From NCBI RefSeq assembly GCF_024198215.1, contig NZ_JAKCFA010000002.1, positions 124,001-188,000 on the forward strand: 64,000 nucleotides of DNA, read 5' to 3'. A model generated the notes under the pieces. It was not told the origin of the DNA and searched no databases. It saw nothing but the letters and a program-made list of their open reading frames with translations. The stretch comes from Myxococcus qinghaiensis (GTDB lineage Bacteria > Myxococcota > Myxococcia > Myxococcales > Myxococcaceae). The translations under genes were made by a program, and so were the position numbers. Positions within the stretch are counted from its first letter, which is position 1. Every line of letters begins with the position of its first letter. Below are positions 17,758 through 25,820 of this stretch, piece by piece.

Positions 17758-20196
17758 ATGGCGGAAGAGCAGCCCGAACAGTTTGGCCGGTACGCGCTGC
17801 AGTCTCGCCTTGGCCAGGGAGGAATGGCGGAGACGTGGCGGGCCCAGTTGCTGGGCGCCGCGGGCGTCACCAAACCCGTCCTCATCAAGAAGGTGTTGCC
17901 GGAGTTCGCGAACGACACGGCCTTCATCGAGATGTTCATCAGCGAGGCGCGCATCTCCGCCACGCTGTCCCACGGCAACATCGCCCAGGTCTTCGACTTC
18001 GGGAGGATGGATGGTCAGTACTTCCTGGCCATGGAGCTGGTGGATGGACAGCCGCTCCACCGCGTCCTGAAGCGGGCGGCGAAGACCGGGCTCAAGCAGA
18101 TGCCCATTCCCCTGGCCGTCTACATCGCGCTGGAGATGTGCCGGGGGTTGCACTACGCGCACTCGAGGACGGACGAGAAGGGCGTCCCCCTGGACATCGT
18201 CCACCGGGACATCTCCCCCGACAACGTCCTCATCAGCTACGAGGGCCAGGTCAAGATCGTCGACTTCGGCATCGCCAAGGCGCGCATGTTGCGCAGCTTC
18301 GACACCGAGCCGGGCATCGTGAAAGGGAAGTTCCTGTACTTCTCTCCAGAGCAGGCCCGGGGCCGCACGGTGGACGCGCGCACGGATGTCTGGGCCACCG
18401 GACTGGTGCTGTACGAGATGCTGTGCGGCCAGCACCCCGTCACCGGCACGGAGGCCGCCGTCATGTCGCGGATGGCCCACGGGGAGTTCCCATCGCCGCG
18501 CGAGGTGCGAAAGGACCTGCCCTCCGCGCTCAATGAGATTGTGATGCGAGCGCTCTCCGTGGAGGCCTCGCTTCGCTATGAGTCGTCGAACGCCTTTGGC
18601 GATGAGCTGGCTTCGTTCCTCCACCGCATCGCGCCGCGCTTCTCGACCCCGAACCTGGCGTATCTCCTCCGGGAGCTGTACCGGGAGGATCTGCGCCACC
18701 AGGGGCGGGAGCTCGTGGTCCCCCCGACCTTCATCGAGGAGCTGACCGCCTGGCGAGGCTCCGAAGCCTCCGCGCCGCTCCTCCCGCCGAAGCCCCCTTC
18801 GTTCGGACTGGCGGACGTGCCCACGGAGCCGCTGTCGGGCCGGGGAGTGCACGACGCCAACGCAAGGCCTTCCGCGCCCACCCTCGAAGAGCTGTCCTCC
18901 GGGCCGATTCCCTGGGGGGTGATCATCGGTGGCGGGCTCGCGCTGCTGACCGCGCTGGCCATTCCCTTGCTGACCGGCACCGACGAGTCCGGGACCGCGC
19001 CCCCCGGGCCAAGGACGCTCGGGCCTGACACAGGGGGCGTTTCGGAGTGGCCCGGCGCGGGCGGGCGGGCGAAGGGCACCGCCGATGAGGCGAGCCCGGA
19101 CACCTCTGGGACTGCCGGCAGCTACCCCGACGCGACGGTCTTCCGTCTGGACTCGCGACGACAGGTGCTGCGAGTGCCGACGTCGCTGGTCGCCTTCCCC
19201 CGCTTGGACGAGGCCGCCACCTACCAGTTCTGGATGGCGAATCCCTCGGATGGGCTGGGGAGTTCCTCCATCCTGGAGCCGTCGCCGCGTCGAGATCCGC
19301 GCATCTTCTTCCTGCTCGCCGGCGAGGCAGTGCCGTCCGAGCAGCGCGAGGGGATTGTCCCGCGACGGCCCCTCCCGCTCACGGGCATCCGGGCCATCTC
19401 CCTGTTCACGCTCGGGGAGCCTGTCGAGGAGGACCTCGCGTCGCAGGCCGTGTTCCTCCGGGACTCCAAGGCCAGCGAGGAGCTGCGCTTCACCTTTCAT
19501 CCGGAGCCCATGCGCGTCTCCGCCGACAGCGGGCTGCTGATTCGGGGGCTGGATGTCCGTCAGACCTATGTCGTGTCGCTGACACCCGTGGGAGACGGCG
19601 TCTTCCTTCGGGGGAGGGCCCAGGCGCCGGCAACCCAGGTGGCCTGTCTCGAATGGCCTTCGGGCCCCTCCGTCGCGGAGGGCGCCACCTCCCGCGTGCA
19701 GCCCGTGCAGTTCTTCCTGTCCGAGTCACGAGAGGTGAAGGTCCGGGGCATCCAGGGGCTGAGCTGCGGTTTCGTCGACGACGACGCCTCCGACAACGAG
19801 GGCGAGGCCGACGTGCGCATCACCCCCTGGGACCCCAAGTCCTCCAAGGGGCAGGGCTCCGCGAGCGCCAGGAAGGCCGCGGAAGCGAAGCGGCTGGCCA
19901 TCCAGGCGCAGCGCCTGGCCCGTGCGGGGCGGGTGGATGATGCCTACCTGGTCGCCAAGGACTGCATCTCCAATGACAAGGAGCGGGAGCAGCCGGACTG
20001 CCTGCTCATCGCCGGGGACATGCAGGCGCGGCTGGGGCGGATGGAGGACTCCGCGGAGTTCTATCGGGCCTTCGTCCAGCAGCACCCGAAGCACCCCCAG
20101 GTCGCCCGGGTGATAGGGCTCCTCCGGAAGCAAGGTCAAACCCTGACAGGGCCTCTCCTTCGCCCGCCGCCTCCGACTTCGGAGAAACGGAAGTAA
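17758..20196 (+). CDS. Membrane Ser/Thr kinase 6, beta domain plus one Cys-paired TPR unit
   Basis: An 812-residue paralogue. Kinase domain about 11-285: Gly-loop GQGGMAETW, Lys44, HRDISPDN with Asp151, DFG 169-171. Transmembrane helix about 386-406 (GVIIGGGLALLTALAIPLL). Beta domain about 458-690 with VACLEW (Cys630), GLSCGFVDDD (Cys670) and SDNEGEADVRI. The C-terminal TPR-like unit has Cys736 and Cys748, spaced x11 instead of x9, and is followed by a Pro-rich tail. Over the beta domain it is closest to kinase 5. It lies 66 bp after kinase 5 and 63 bp before kinase 7. Confidence 0.94.
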   Translation: MAEEQPEQFGRYALQSRLGQGGMAETWRAQLLGAAGVTKPVLIKKVLPEFANDTAFIEMFISEARISATLSHGNIAQVFDFGRMDGQYFLAMELVDGQPLHRVLKRAAKTGLKQMPIPLAVYIALEMCRGLHYAHSRTDEKGVPLDIVHRDISPDNVLISYEGQVKIVDFGIAKARMLRSFDTEPGIVKGKFLYFSPEQARGRTVDARTDVWATGLVLYEMLCGQHPVTGTEAAVMSRMAHGEFPSPREVRKDLPSALNEIVMRALSVEASLRYESSNAFGDELASFLHRIAPRFSTPNLAYLLRELYREDLRHQGRELVVPPTFIEELTAWRGSEASAPLLPPKPPSFGLADVPTEPLSGRGVHDANARPSAPTLEELSSGPIPWGVIIGGGLALLTALAIPLLTGTDESGTAPPGPRTLGPDTGGVSEWPGAGGRAKGTADEASPDTSGTAGSYPDATVFRLDSRRQVLRVPTSLVAFPRLDEAATYQFWMANPSDGLGSSSILEPSPRRDPRIFFLLAGEAVPSEQREGIVPRRPLPLTGIRAISLFTLGEPVEEDLASQAVFLRDSKASEELRFTFHPEPMRVSADSGLLIRGLDVRQTYVVSLTPVGDGVFLRGRAQAPATQVACLEWPSGPSVAEGATSRVQPVQFFLSESREVKVRGIQGLSCGFVDDDASDNEGEADVRITPWDPKSSKGQGSASARKAAEAKRLAIQAQRLARAGRVDDAYLVAKDCISNDKEREQPDCLLIAGDMQARLGRMEDSAEFYRAFVQQHPKHPQVARVIGLLRKQGQTLTGPLLRPPPPTSEKRK

Positions 20197-20225
20197 GCGA
20201 GTCCCGCATTCAAGGTGCCCCCTTT

Positions 20226-20251
20226 TTGATCGGAATCCCCCGCGATACCCT
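20226..20251 (+). repeat. 26-bp leader shared with kinase 6, copy before kinase 7
   Basis: Matches 17723-17748 at 23 of 26 positions (TTGATCGGAATCCCCCGCG then ATACCCT), 8 bp before the kinase 7 ATG. Confidence 0.6.
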
Positions 20252-20259
20252 ACGCCGCA

Positions 20260-22872
20260 ATGGCGAATGAGCAGCACGCACGGTTTGGCCGGTACGAGCT
20301 CCAGTCCCGAATCGGCCGGGGGGGCATGGCGGAGACGTGGCGAGCCCAGCTGTTGGGGGCCGCGGGCGTCACCAAGCCGGTCCTCATCAAGAAGGTGTTG
20401 CCGGAGTTCTCCAACGACGAGGCCTTCGTCGCCATGTTCATCAGCGAGGCGCGCATCTCCGCCTCGCTGTCCCATGGGGCCATCGCGCAGGTCTTCGACT
20501 TCGGGGAGATGGACGGCGATTACTTCCTGGCCATGGAGTACGTGGACGGCCAGCCGCTCAATCGCATCATGAAGCGGGCGCTGCGCTCCAACTTCGCCAG
20601 CCTCCCGGTCCCCATCGCCACGTACATCGCGCTGGAGATGTGCCGGGGGCTGCACTACGCGCACACGCGCACGGACGACAAGGGCGAGCCCCTGCACATC
20701 GTCCACCGCGATATCTCTCCGGACAACGTGCTCGTCAGCTACGAGGGCCAGGTCAAGATCGTCGACTTCGGCATCGCCAAGGCACGCTCGCTGCGCAGCT
20801 TCGACACCGCGCCAGGCGTGGTGAAGGGCAAGTACCTGTTCTTCTCTCCGGAGCAGGCGCGGGGCGAGGAGGTGGACGCGCGCACGGACGTCTGGTCCAC
20901 GGCGGTGGTGCTGTTCGAGATGGTGTGCGGCCGGCTCCCGTTGGAGGGGCCGGAGTACGTGGTGATGCACAAGCTGCACACGCGTCAGCCGCTGCCGCGT
21001 CCGCGCGACATCAAGCCGGACCTGCCGGTGCGGCTGGAAGCCATCCTCCAGAAGGCGCTCGCGGTGAGGAAGGAGGACCGCTTCGAGTCCGCCCATGCCT
21101 TCGGGGACGCGCTGGCGGGCTTCCTCTTCAAGGCGGCGCCGCGCTTCTCCGCGATGTCCGCCGCCTATCTCCTGCGGGAGCTGTTCCGTCCCGACCTGAC
21201 GGAGCTGGGCAAGGACACCAAGGTGCCGCCGTCGTTCGTGGAGGAGCTGTCCGTCTGGCGCGCCACCACGAGCCTGCTGCCCAAGCCGACGGAGCTGTCC
21301 ACGCCGGAGCTGCGCACGGAGCCGCAGACCCTGGAGAGCGAGCCGGGGGACCTGCCGGACGGCGGAGAGGGCGCGGCACTGGAGGGCGACGAGGACGAGG
21401 ACGGCAACTCTCCGGACCGGGGAGGCTTCTTCGAGAACGGCTTCCGCATCTCCACGCACCACGTCGTGGTGGCCGTGGTGCTGCTGATGCTCGCGGGCCT
21501 GTTCTGGTCCTCCTTCGACAAGCTCAAGGCGGACTGGATTCCTCCCGAGCCGAAGGCCACCGTGCCGCCGCCTCGGCCGCCGCCGTCCACGCAGCAGATC
21601 AAGGAAGCCTCCGACCGCCGGGCGCCGAACGGGCCTCCAGCCCAACAACCCGTGCAGGGGACGAACCCGAGCAAGCCCTCCGTGGAGATGGAGTCGGTGC
21701 ACCTGCCGCTCGACTCGTTCCGGCTGGACGCGCGCAAGCACCTCTTTGGCGTGTCCTCCGGGCGCGCGGCGCTGGGGACGCTGGACCCGCAGGTGACGTA
21801 CCGCATCTCCGAGTCAGGCGTCCTGTCTCCGGCGGACCGCGGCAAGCCCATGCCGAGCATCTTCTTCCTGTTGTCGGGGAAGGATGTCGCGGCGGACGCG
21901 GCGGTGGGGCTGGTGACGCGCAAGCCGGAGCCGTTCCGAGGGGCCTCGGCGGTGAGTTTCTTCACGGTGGGCGCGCCCACGCCGCAGGACGACCTGCCCG
22001 AGCGCATCGTCACGGTGCTGAACACCCGGACGAACGAGGAGCGCCGTCACACCATTCATCTGGAGTGGATGACCACCGACCTGAGCCGGAGTCTCTTCGT
22101 CGACGGGCTGAACCCCATGGAGGTCTACACGCTGACGCTGGAGCCGGTGGAGGGAGGCGCCTTCACCCGAGGCCGGCTCCAAGGCCCGGTGGTGACGGTG
22201 GCGTGCGTGCAGCAGGTCTCCGTGGAGCGGGATGGTCCGAGCACGCCTCCGGCCCGGGCACAGCGCTTCCTGCTGTCTCGCGGGGAGGACATGAAGATCA
22301 GCGGCATCCATGGGCTCTACTGCGGCTTCATCGACGACGACCCGTCCGACAACGAGGGCGCGGTGGCGGTCCGCATCGAAACGGCGCAGGCGCGGGAGGA
22401 CCGAGACAAGAGGGAGCGCGAGGAGGCCGCGAACGCAGCGACCGCGCAGGCCGCCGAGGCGCCCACCGATGCGGGGACCCACACCGCGGGCTCGGAGCCG
22501 ACGACGGTTCCCGCCAAGGTGACGGCCGGCAAGCCGCCGCCTCGACAGCCGGACCTGGTGGTGGAGCCGGACGAACCGCCCGAGGCGAGCCGGGGTGAGC
22601 TGGCGCTCCTGCAGGCGAAGAACCTGTTCAAGGCGAAGCAGTACGACGCCGCGAGGACGCGCGCGCGCGAGTGTGTCGCGATGGAGCCGGAGAACTTCGA
22701 GTGCCACCTGTTCCTGGGCTCGGTGGCGGCCAAGCTCGGGCGAATGGAGGAGGGCGCGAAGCACTATCGCCTCTTCCTCGACCTGGCTCCGTCGTCCCAT
22801 CCTCAGGCGAGCAAGGTGATCAAGGTCATGGAGGAGTACGAGTCCATGCGGGGCACGACCGCGCAGCCGTAG
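20260..22872 (+). CDS. Membrane Ser/Thr kinase 7, beta domain plus one Cys-paired TPR unit
   Basis: An 870-residue protein, the most diverged of the seven. Kinase domain about 11-286: Lys44, HRDISPDN (Asp151), DFG 169-171. The usual PVTGTQ stretch of the other six is PLEGPE, and one residue is inserted after position 240. An acidic linker (EGDEDEDGN, about 375-383) comes before the transmembrane helix at about 400-416. Beta domain about 485-706 with VACVQQ (Cys649), GLYCGFIDDD (Cys688) and SDNEG. After an Arg/Glu-rich and Pro-rich spacer comes one TPR-like unit with Cys805/Cys815. It ends the array and faces a convergent TPR gene with 19 bp between stops. Confidence 0.94.
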   Translation: MANEQHARFGRYELQSRIGRGGMAETWRAQLLGAAGVTKPVLIKKVLPEFSNDEAFVAMFISEARISASLSHGAIAQVFDFGEMDGDYFLAMEYVDGQPLNRIMKRALRSNFASLPVPIATYIALEMCRGLHYAHTRTDDKGEPLHIVHRDISPDNVLVSYEGQVKIVDFGIAKARSLRSFDTAPGVVKGKYLFFSPEQARGEEVDARTDVWSTAVVLFEMVCGRLPLEGPEYVVMHKLHTRQPLPRPRDIKPDLPVRLEAILQKALAVRKEDRFESAHAFGDALAGFLFKAAPRFSAMSAAYLLRELFRPDLTELGKDTKVPPSFVEELSVWRATTSLLPKPTELSTPELRTEPQTLESEPGDLPDGGEGAALEGDEDEDGNSPDRGGFFENGFRISTHHVVVAVVLLMLAGLFWSSFDKLKADWIPPEPKATVPPPRPPPSTQQIKEASDRRAPNGPPAQQPVQGTNPSKPSVEMESVHLPLDSFRLDARKHLFGVSSGRAALGTLDPQVTYRISESGVLSPADRGKPMPSIFFLLSGKDVAADAAVGLVTRKPEPFRGASAVSFFTVGAPTPQDDLPERIVTVLNTRTNEERRHTIHLEWMTTDLSRSLFVDGLNPMEVYTLTLEPVEGGAFTRGRLQGPVVTVACVQQVSVERDGPSTPPARAQRFLLSRGEDMKISGIHGLYCGFIDDDPSDNEGAVAVRIETAQAREDRDKREREEAANAATAQAAEAPTDAGTHTAGSEPTTVPAKVTAGKPPPRQPDLVVEPDEPPEASRGELALLQAKNLFKAKQYDAARTRARECVAMEPENFECHLFLGSVAAKLGRMEEGAKHYRLFLDLAPSSHPQASKVIKVMEEYESMRGTTAQP

Positions 22873-22891
22873 GTCGCGGGCAAGCCACGGC

Positions 22892-24202
22892 TCACTCCAC
22901 GCGCTGGCCCCGGGCCTGAGCGCTGACATTCTCCGAGGAAGGTGCCATCGCCCCGAGCAGCTCCCGGGCGCGCTCCACCTGTCTCGGCGGAAGCGGTGGG
23001 AATCCCCGCAGCGCCGCTTCCAGATGAAGCCGGGCGCCATCCCGCCCGCCACTCGCCGAGGCGACGAGGCCCGCGACGTACTCCAACCTCGCGTCGCGCG
23101 TCCCCAGGCTCAGCGCGGATTGCATCAGGGGCCGTGCCTCGTCCACCTTGCCCGCGCTGACGAGCGCATAGGCCAGCACCGCCTGTGTGAAGACGTCCTG
23201 CCTGCGTGTCAGCTCACGTCGGGCGAGCGCCTCCGCCTGGGCCACGTCCCGGCCGAGGTCCAGCAGCAGTCGCGCCTGCTCGCGGCCATCCTGGGCCGCG
23301 TCCTGGAGCGCCAGGACGTATTGCGACTGGGCCGCCTGCTCACGTCCCGCCGCCCTGAGCGCATCCGCCAGGAAGGCACGGTGCCCCGCCTGAGGCCGCG
23401 CCGTCATCGCCGTCCGATAGGCCTCGGCCGCCGCGTCGGCCTGGCCTCGGGCGCGCAGGACATGGCCGCGTCCCGCGTGGGCCCGGTCCAGGTCCGGTGC
23501 ATGGGTGAGCGCGACGGTGAAGTACTCGAAGGCCGTGTCCGGTTCGCCCTTCGCGAGGTACGCATCGCCCAGCTCACACAGCGCCCGGGCCACCGTGTCT
23601 CCATCGCGAGGGTCCGCCGACGTCGCCGCGAGCTTGAGCACGGAGATGGCCCCGTCCACGTCTCCTCGCAAGAGACGCAGGTACCCCACGCGGCTGTACG
23701 TGGCATGCGAGGGCTTCAGGTCCATCATCCGCGCATAGGCCGCCTCGCCCTCGTCGTAGCGCCCCAGCTCCAGCTCGGCGTCTCCGAGCAGTCCCTGGAA
23801 GAAGGCGTCGTGCGGGTACTGCTCCGTCAACCGCAGCGCGGCGTCGCGGAGGTCCTTGAACTGGTGGTCGTGGTGGAGCAGCAGCAGCTCCACCTTGAGC
23901 GCATCCACACGCTCGGGGTCCACCAGCAACGCGCGCCGGGCCGCGACGCGCGCATGCATCAGGTGCCGGGCATCCGCCGAGCGCAGCCCCTCTCGCATCC
24001 ACTCCGTGGCGAGGCGGGCCTGCGCCGGAGCATCGTCCGGCGGGGCCTCCCGCTCCATCCGCGCCAGTCGCTCCAGCGTGGATTCCCGAGCCCGTGAGTC
24101 CGACGCGTCCGGGCGCGCGGGAGCCACCCACCACCGGGTGAGGCCACCCGCGGAGATCGCCACCACCGCGACGCCAAGGGCGAGCAGTTGTCGAGAGGCC
24201 AT
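22892..24202 (-). CDS. Membrane-anchored or exported TPR protein
   Basis: A 436-residue protein with an N-terminal hydrophobic segment (about 5-21) ending in GGLTRWW, so it is exported or anchored. The rest is a chain of tetratricopeptide repeats, with typical pieces such as LLGDAELELGRYDEGEAAYA, YLRLLRGDVDGAISVLKLA and ALCELGDAYLAKGEPDTAFEY. It starts 11 bp after the DUF4331 gene stop on the same strand, so the two form an operon; DUF4331 proteins with a TPR neighbour are a recurring pair. It lacks the Cys-x9-Cys of the kinase TPR units and is not an obvious copy of them. Confidence 0.9.
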   Translation of the reverse strand: MASRQLLALGVAVVAISAGGLTRWWVAPARPDASDSRARESTLERLARMEREAPPDDAPAQARLATEWMREGLRSADARHLMHARVAARRALLVDPERVDALKVELLLLHHDHQFKDLRDAALRLTEQYPHDAFFQGLLGDAELELGRYDEGEAAYARMMDLKPSHATYSRVGYLRLLRGDVDGAISVLKLAATSADPRDGDTVARALCELGDAYLAKGEPDTAFEYFTVALTHAPDLDRAHAGRGHVLRARGQADAAAEAYRTAMTARPQAGHRAFLADALRAAGREQAAQSQYVLALQDAAQDGREQARLLLDLGRDVAQAEALARRELTRRQDVFTQAVLAYALVSAGKVDEARPLMQSALSLGTRDARLEYVAGLVASASGGRDGARLHLEAALRGFPPLPPRQVERARELLGAMAPSSENVSAQARGQRVE

Positions 24203-24213
24203 GGCGCGAAGGC

Positions 24214-25587
24214 TCAGGGAGTCGGGTCGCCGGAGTGGGGAGGCGCCAGATACGGGAAGGTGGTGAGGAACGCCTTGTCGTTGGCCGTCACGCCATCACT
24301 GAGCCCGCTGGCCGCGGCAGCGAAGGTGCCACCTCCGTCCGGCAGGAGAGCGGGTCCGCCGTCCGCGAACGTCGTGAAGAAGGCGCCGCCCACCGCCCTG
24401 AGCGCCACGTCCGTCACGTCATCCGTGAGCAGCCGGCCGTTGGGGAACGAGGAGTCCGTGCCGGTGTTGATGTGCAGCATCTCGCCGGTGGGCTTGCCCT
24501 GGGTGTTGCGGGTGAAGATGGTCGCCAGGTCGGTGCGCGGCGCGGGCGGGGCCAGGGGGATGAAGCCCTTGGCCTGGAGGAGCTGGGGCAGCTCCGGGTT
24601 GGTGACGATGGCGACGATGGCGGGCGTGGCCAGGTCGTTCTGCGGCTTGGAGGCGTTGAAGAAGTCCTTGAACTTCATGGGGACGACCACCTCGTTCACC
24701 AGGGGGTTGCCCAGCCGGGACACCTGCACCCAGGCGCCGCTCGTGTCCACGCTGCCATCCGCTCGGCGCGTCGTGACTTTGGGCCGGCTGGACGTGGTCC
24801 AGATGCCCAGGTGCGGGGAGCTGAACTCCGTCAGCGGCAGCTCGATGACCATGGACAGCACGTTCAGCCCCGCCAGGTCATCGCGGTTCGGCTTGCCGTC
24901 ATAGTTGAGGAAGTCGAACGTCTTCGAGAGGTTGACGAAGAACGGGTCATCCCGAGGGCCCGCAAAGATTTTGTACTTGGCCGCGCTGCCCAGGCCCGTC
25001 TGGATGGCGCTCTGGGTGATGGGGTCCAGCGTGGAGGCCCCCGCCGTCTGCGGATAGGCCGGCGTCGTCAGCCGTCCCACGTTGTTGGGCGCCACCGGCG
25101 CGTCCCGGACGATGACCTGCTGCGAGCCGCCCACCACCTTCGTCAACGTGTACGTCTGGTAGCGGAGGATCTCCGGCGCCGTGGCCGTCTTCACGCCCGC
25201 GAAGGCGTACAGGAAGGAGTCCTTGAAGGCGTCATAGCCGGCCACCGCGCCCACGGAGGGCAGGGGGCTGGGGCGAATCTGCGTGCGGAAGCGGAACTGG
25301 TAGCGCACGTCCGGAGCGCCGTCGCCCGACTGGTCGATCTGGATTTCGTAGAGGACGTTGTCGTCGAACAGGTAGTAGTTGGGGCCGCCGTACGGAATGC
25401 CGATGGGGTAGTAGTTCGCCACCAGCACCAGGTTGCCGCCCTGTTTCCAGGCGTAGAGGTCCGTCCCGTCCGCCGCCGGGTCGTTGCTGATGAGCGGGGC
25501 CTCCCGATGGCTGGAGGCCACCGCGACGCTGGCTGCGAGGAACAGCGGTACCGCGAGGAGACGCCACGCTGGAAGGGAAGCTCTCAT
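24214..25587 (-). CDS. DUF4331 domain secreted protein
   Basis: A 457-residue protein. I chose ATG 25587 because AGGAAA lies 7 bases ahead and the sequence then gives a clear signal peptide (MRASLPAWRLLAVPLFLAAS, cleavage near ASS). The mature start SSHREAPLISNDPAADGTDLYAW is the hallmark of DUF4331, a family of secreted proteins of unknown function. An in-frame start 51 codons upstream is less likely because that stretch has no signal character. The final third (QLLQAKGFIPLAPPAPRTDLATIF) also fits the family. First gene of an operon with the TPR protein. Confidence 0.92.
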   Translation of the reverse strand: MRASLPAWRLLAVPLFLAASVAVASSHREAPLISNDPAADGTDLYAWKQGGNLVLVANYYPIGIPYGGPNYYLFDDNVLYEIQIDQSGDGAPDVRYQFRFRTQIRPSPLPSVGAVAGYDAFKDSFLYAFAGVKTATAPEILRYQTYTLTKVVGGSQQVIVRDAPVAPNNVGRLTTPAYPQTAGASTLDPITQSAIQTGLGSAAKYKIFAGPRDDPFFVNLSKTFDFLNYDGKPNRDDLAGLNVLSMVIELPLTEFSSPHLGIWTTSSRPKVTTRRADGSVDTSGAWVQVSRLGNPLVNEVVVPMKFKDFFNASKPQNDLATPAIVAIVTNPELPQLLQAKGFIPLAPPAPRTDLATIFTRNTQGKPTGEMLHINTGTDSSFPNGRLLTDDVTDVALRAVGGAFFTTFADGGPALLPDGGGTFAAAASGLSDGVTANDKAFLTTFPYLAPPHSGDPTP

Positions 25588-25820
25588 GCGTTTTCCTGTG
25601 AGGGGGGAATCGCGAGCGCGGGTGCGGGACGAGACTGCGGGCTCGGTCGCCTGGGGGAGCCCTGAGTACCCAGCAGGTCGGGCCCGTGGCTCCTGTCCCA
25701 AAGTGCGAGTCGCCCTCCAGTGTCCAATGGGGGTCAACACCAGCCGTGATGCAGTGAGTCAAAAAGGTGGAGCCTGGGGGGTTGGAAAAGGGAGGGGGCC
25801 TCCCGTAGAAAGGCAGCCGC

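Noticed and set aside
6285-22872. Kinase array as an assembly artefact
   Set aside because: Outer domains, linkers and spacers all differ clearly between copies, so the seven genes are not repeated reads of one gene.
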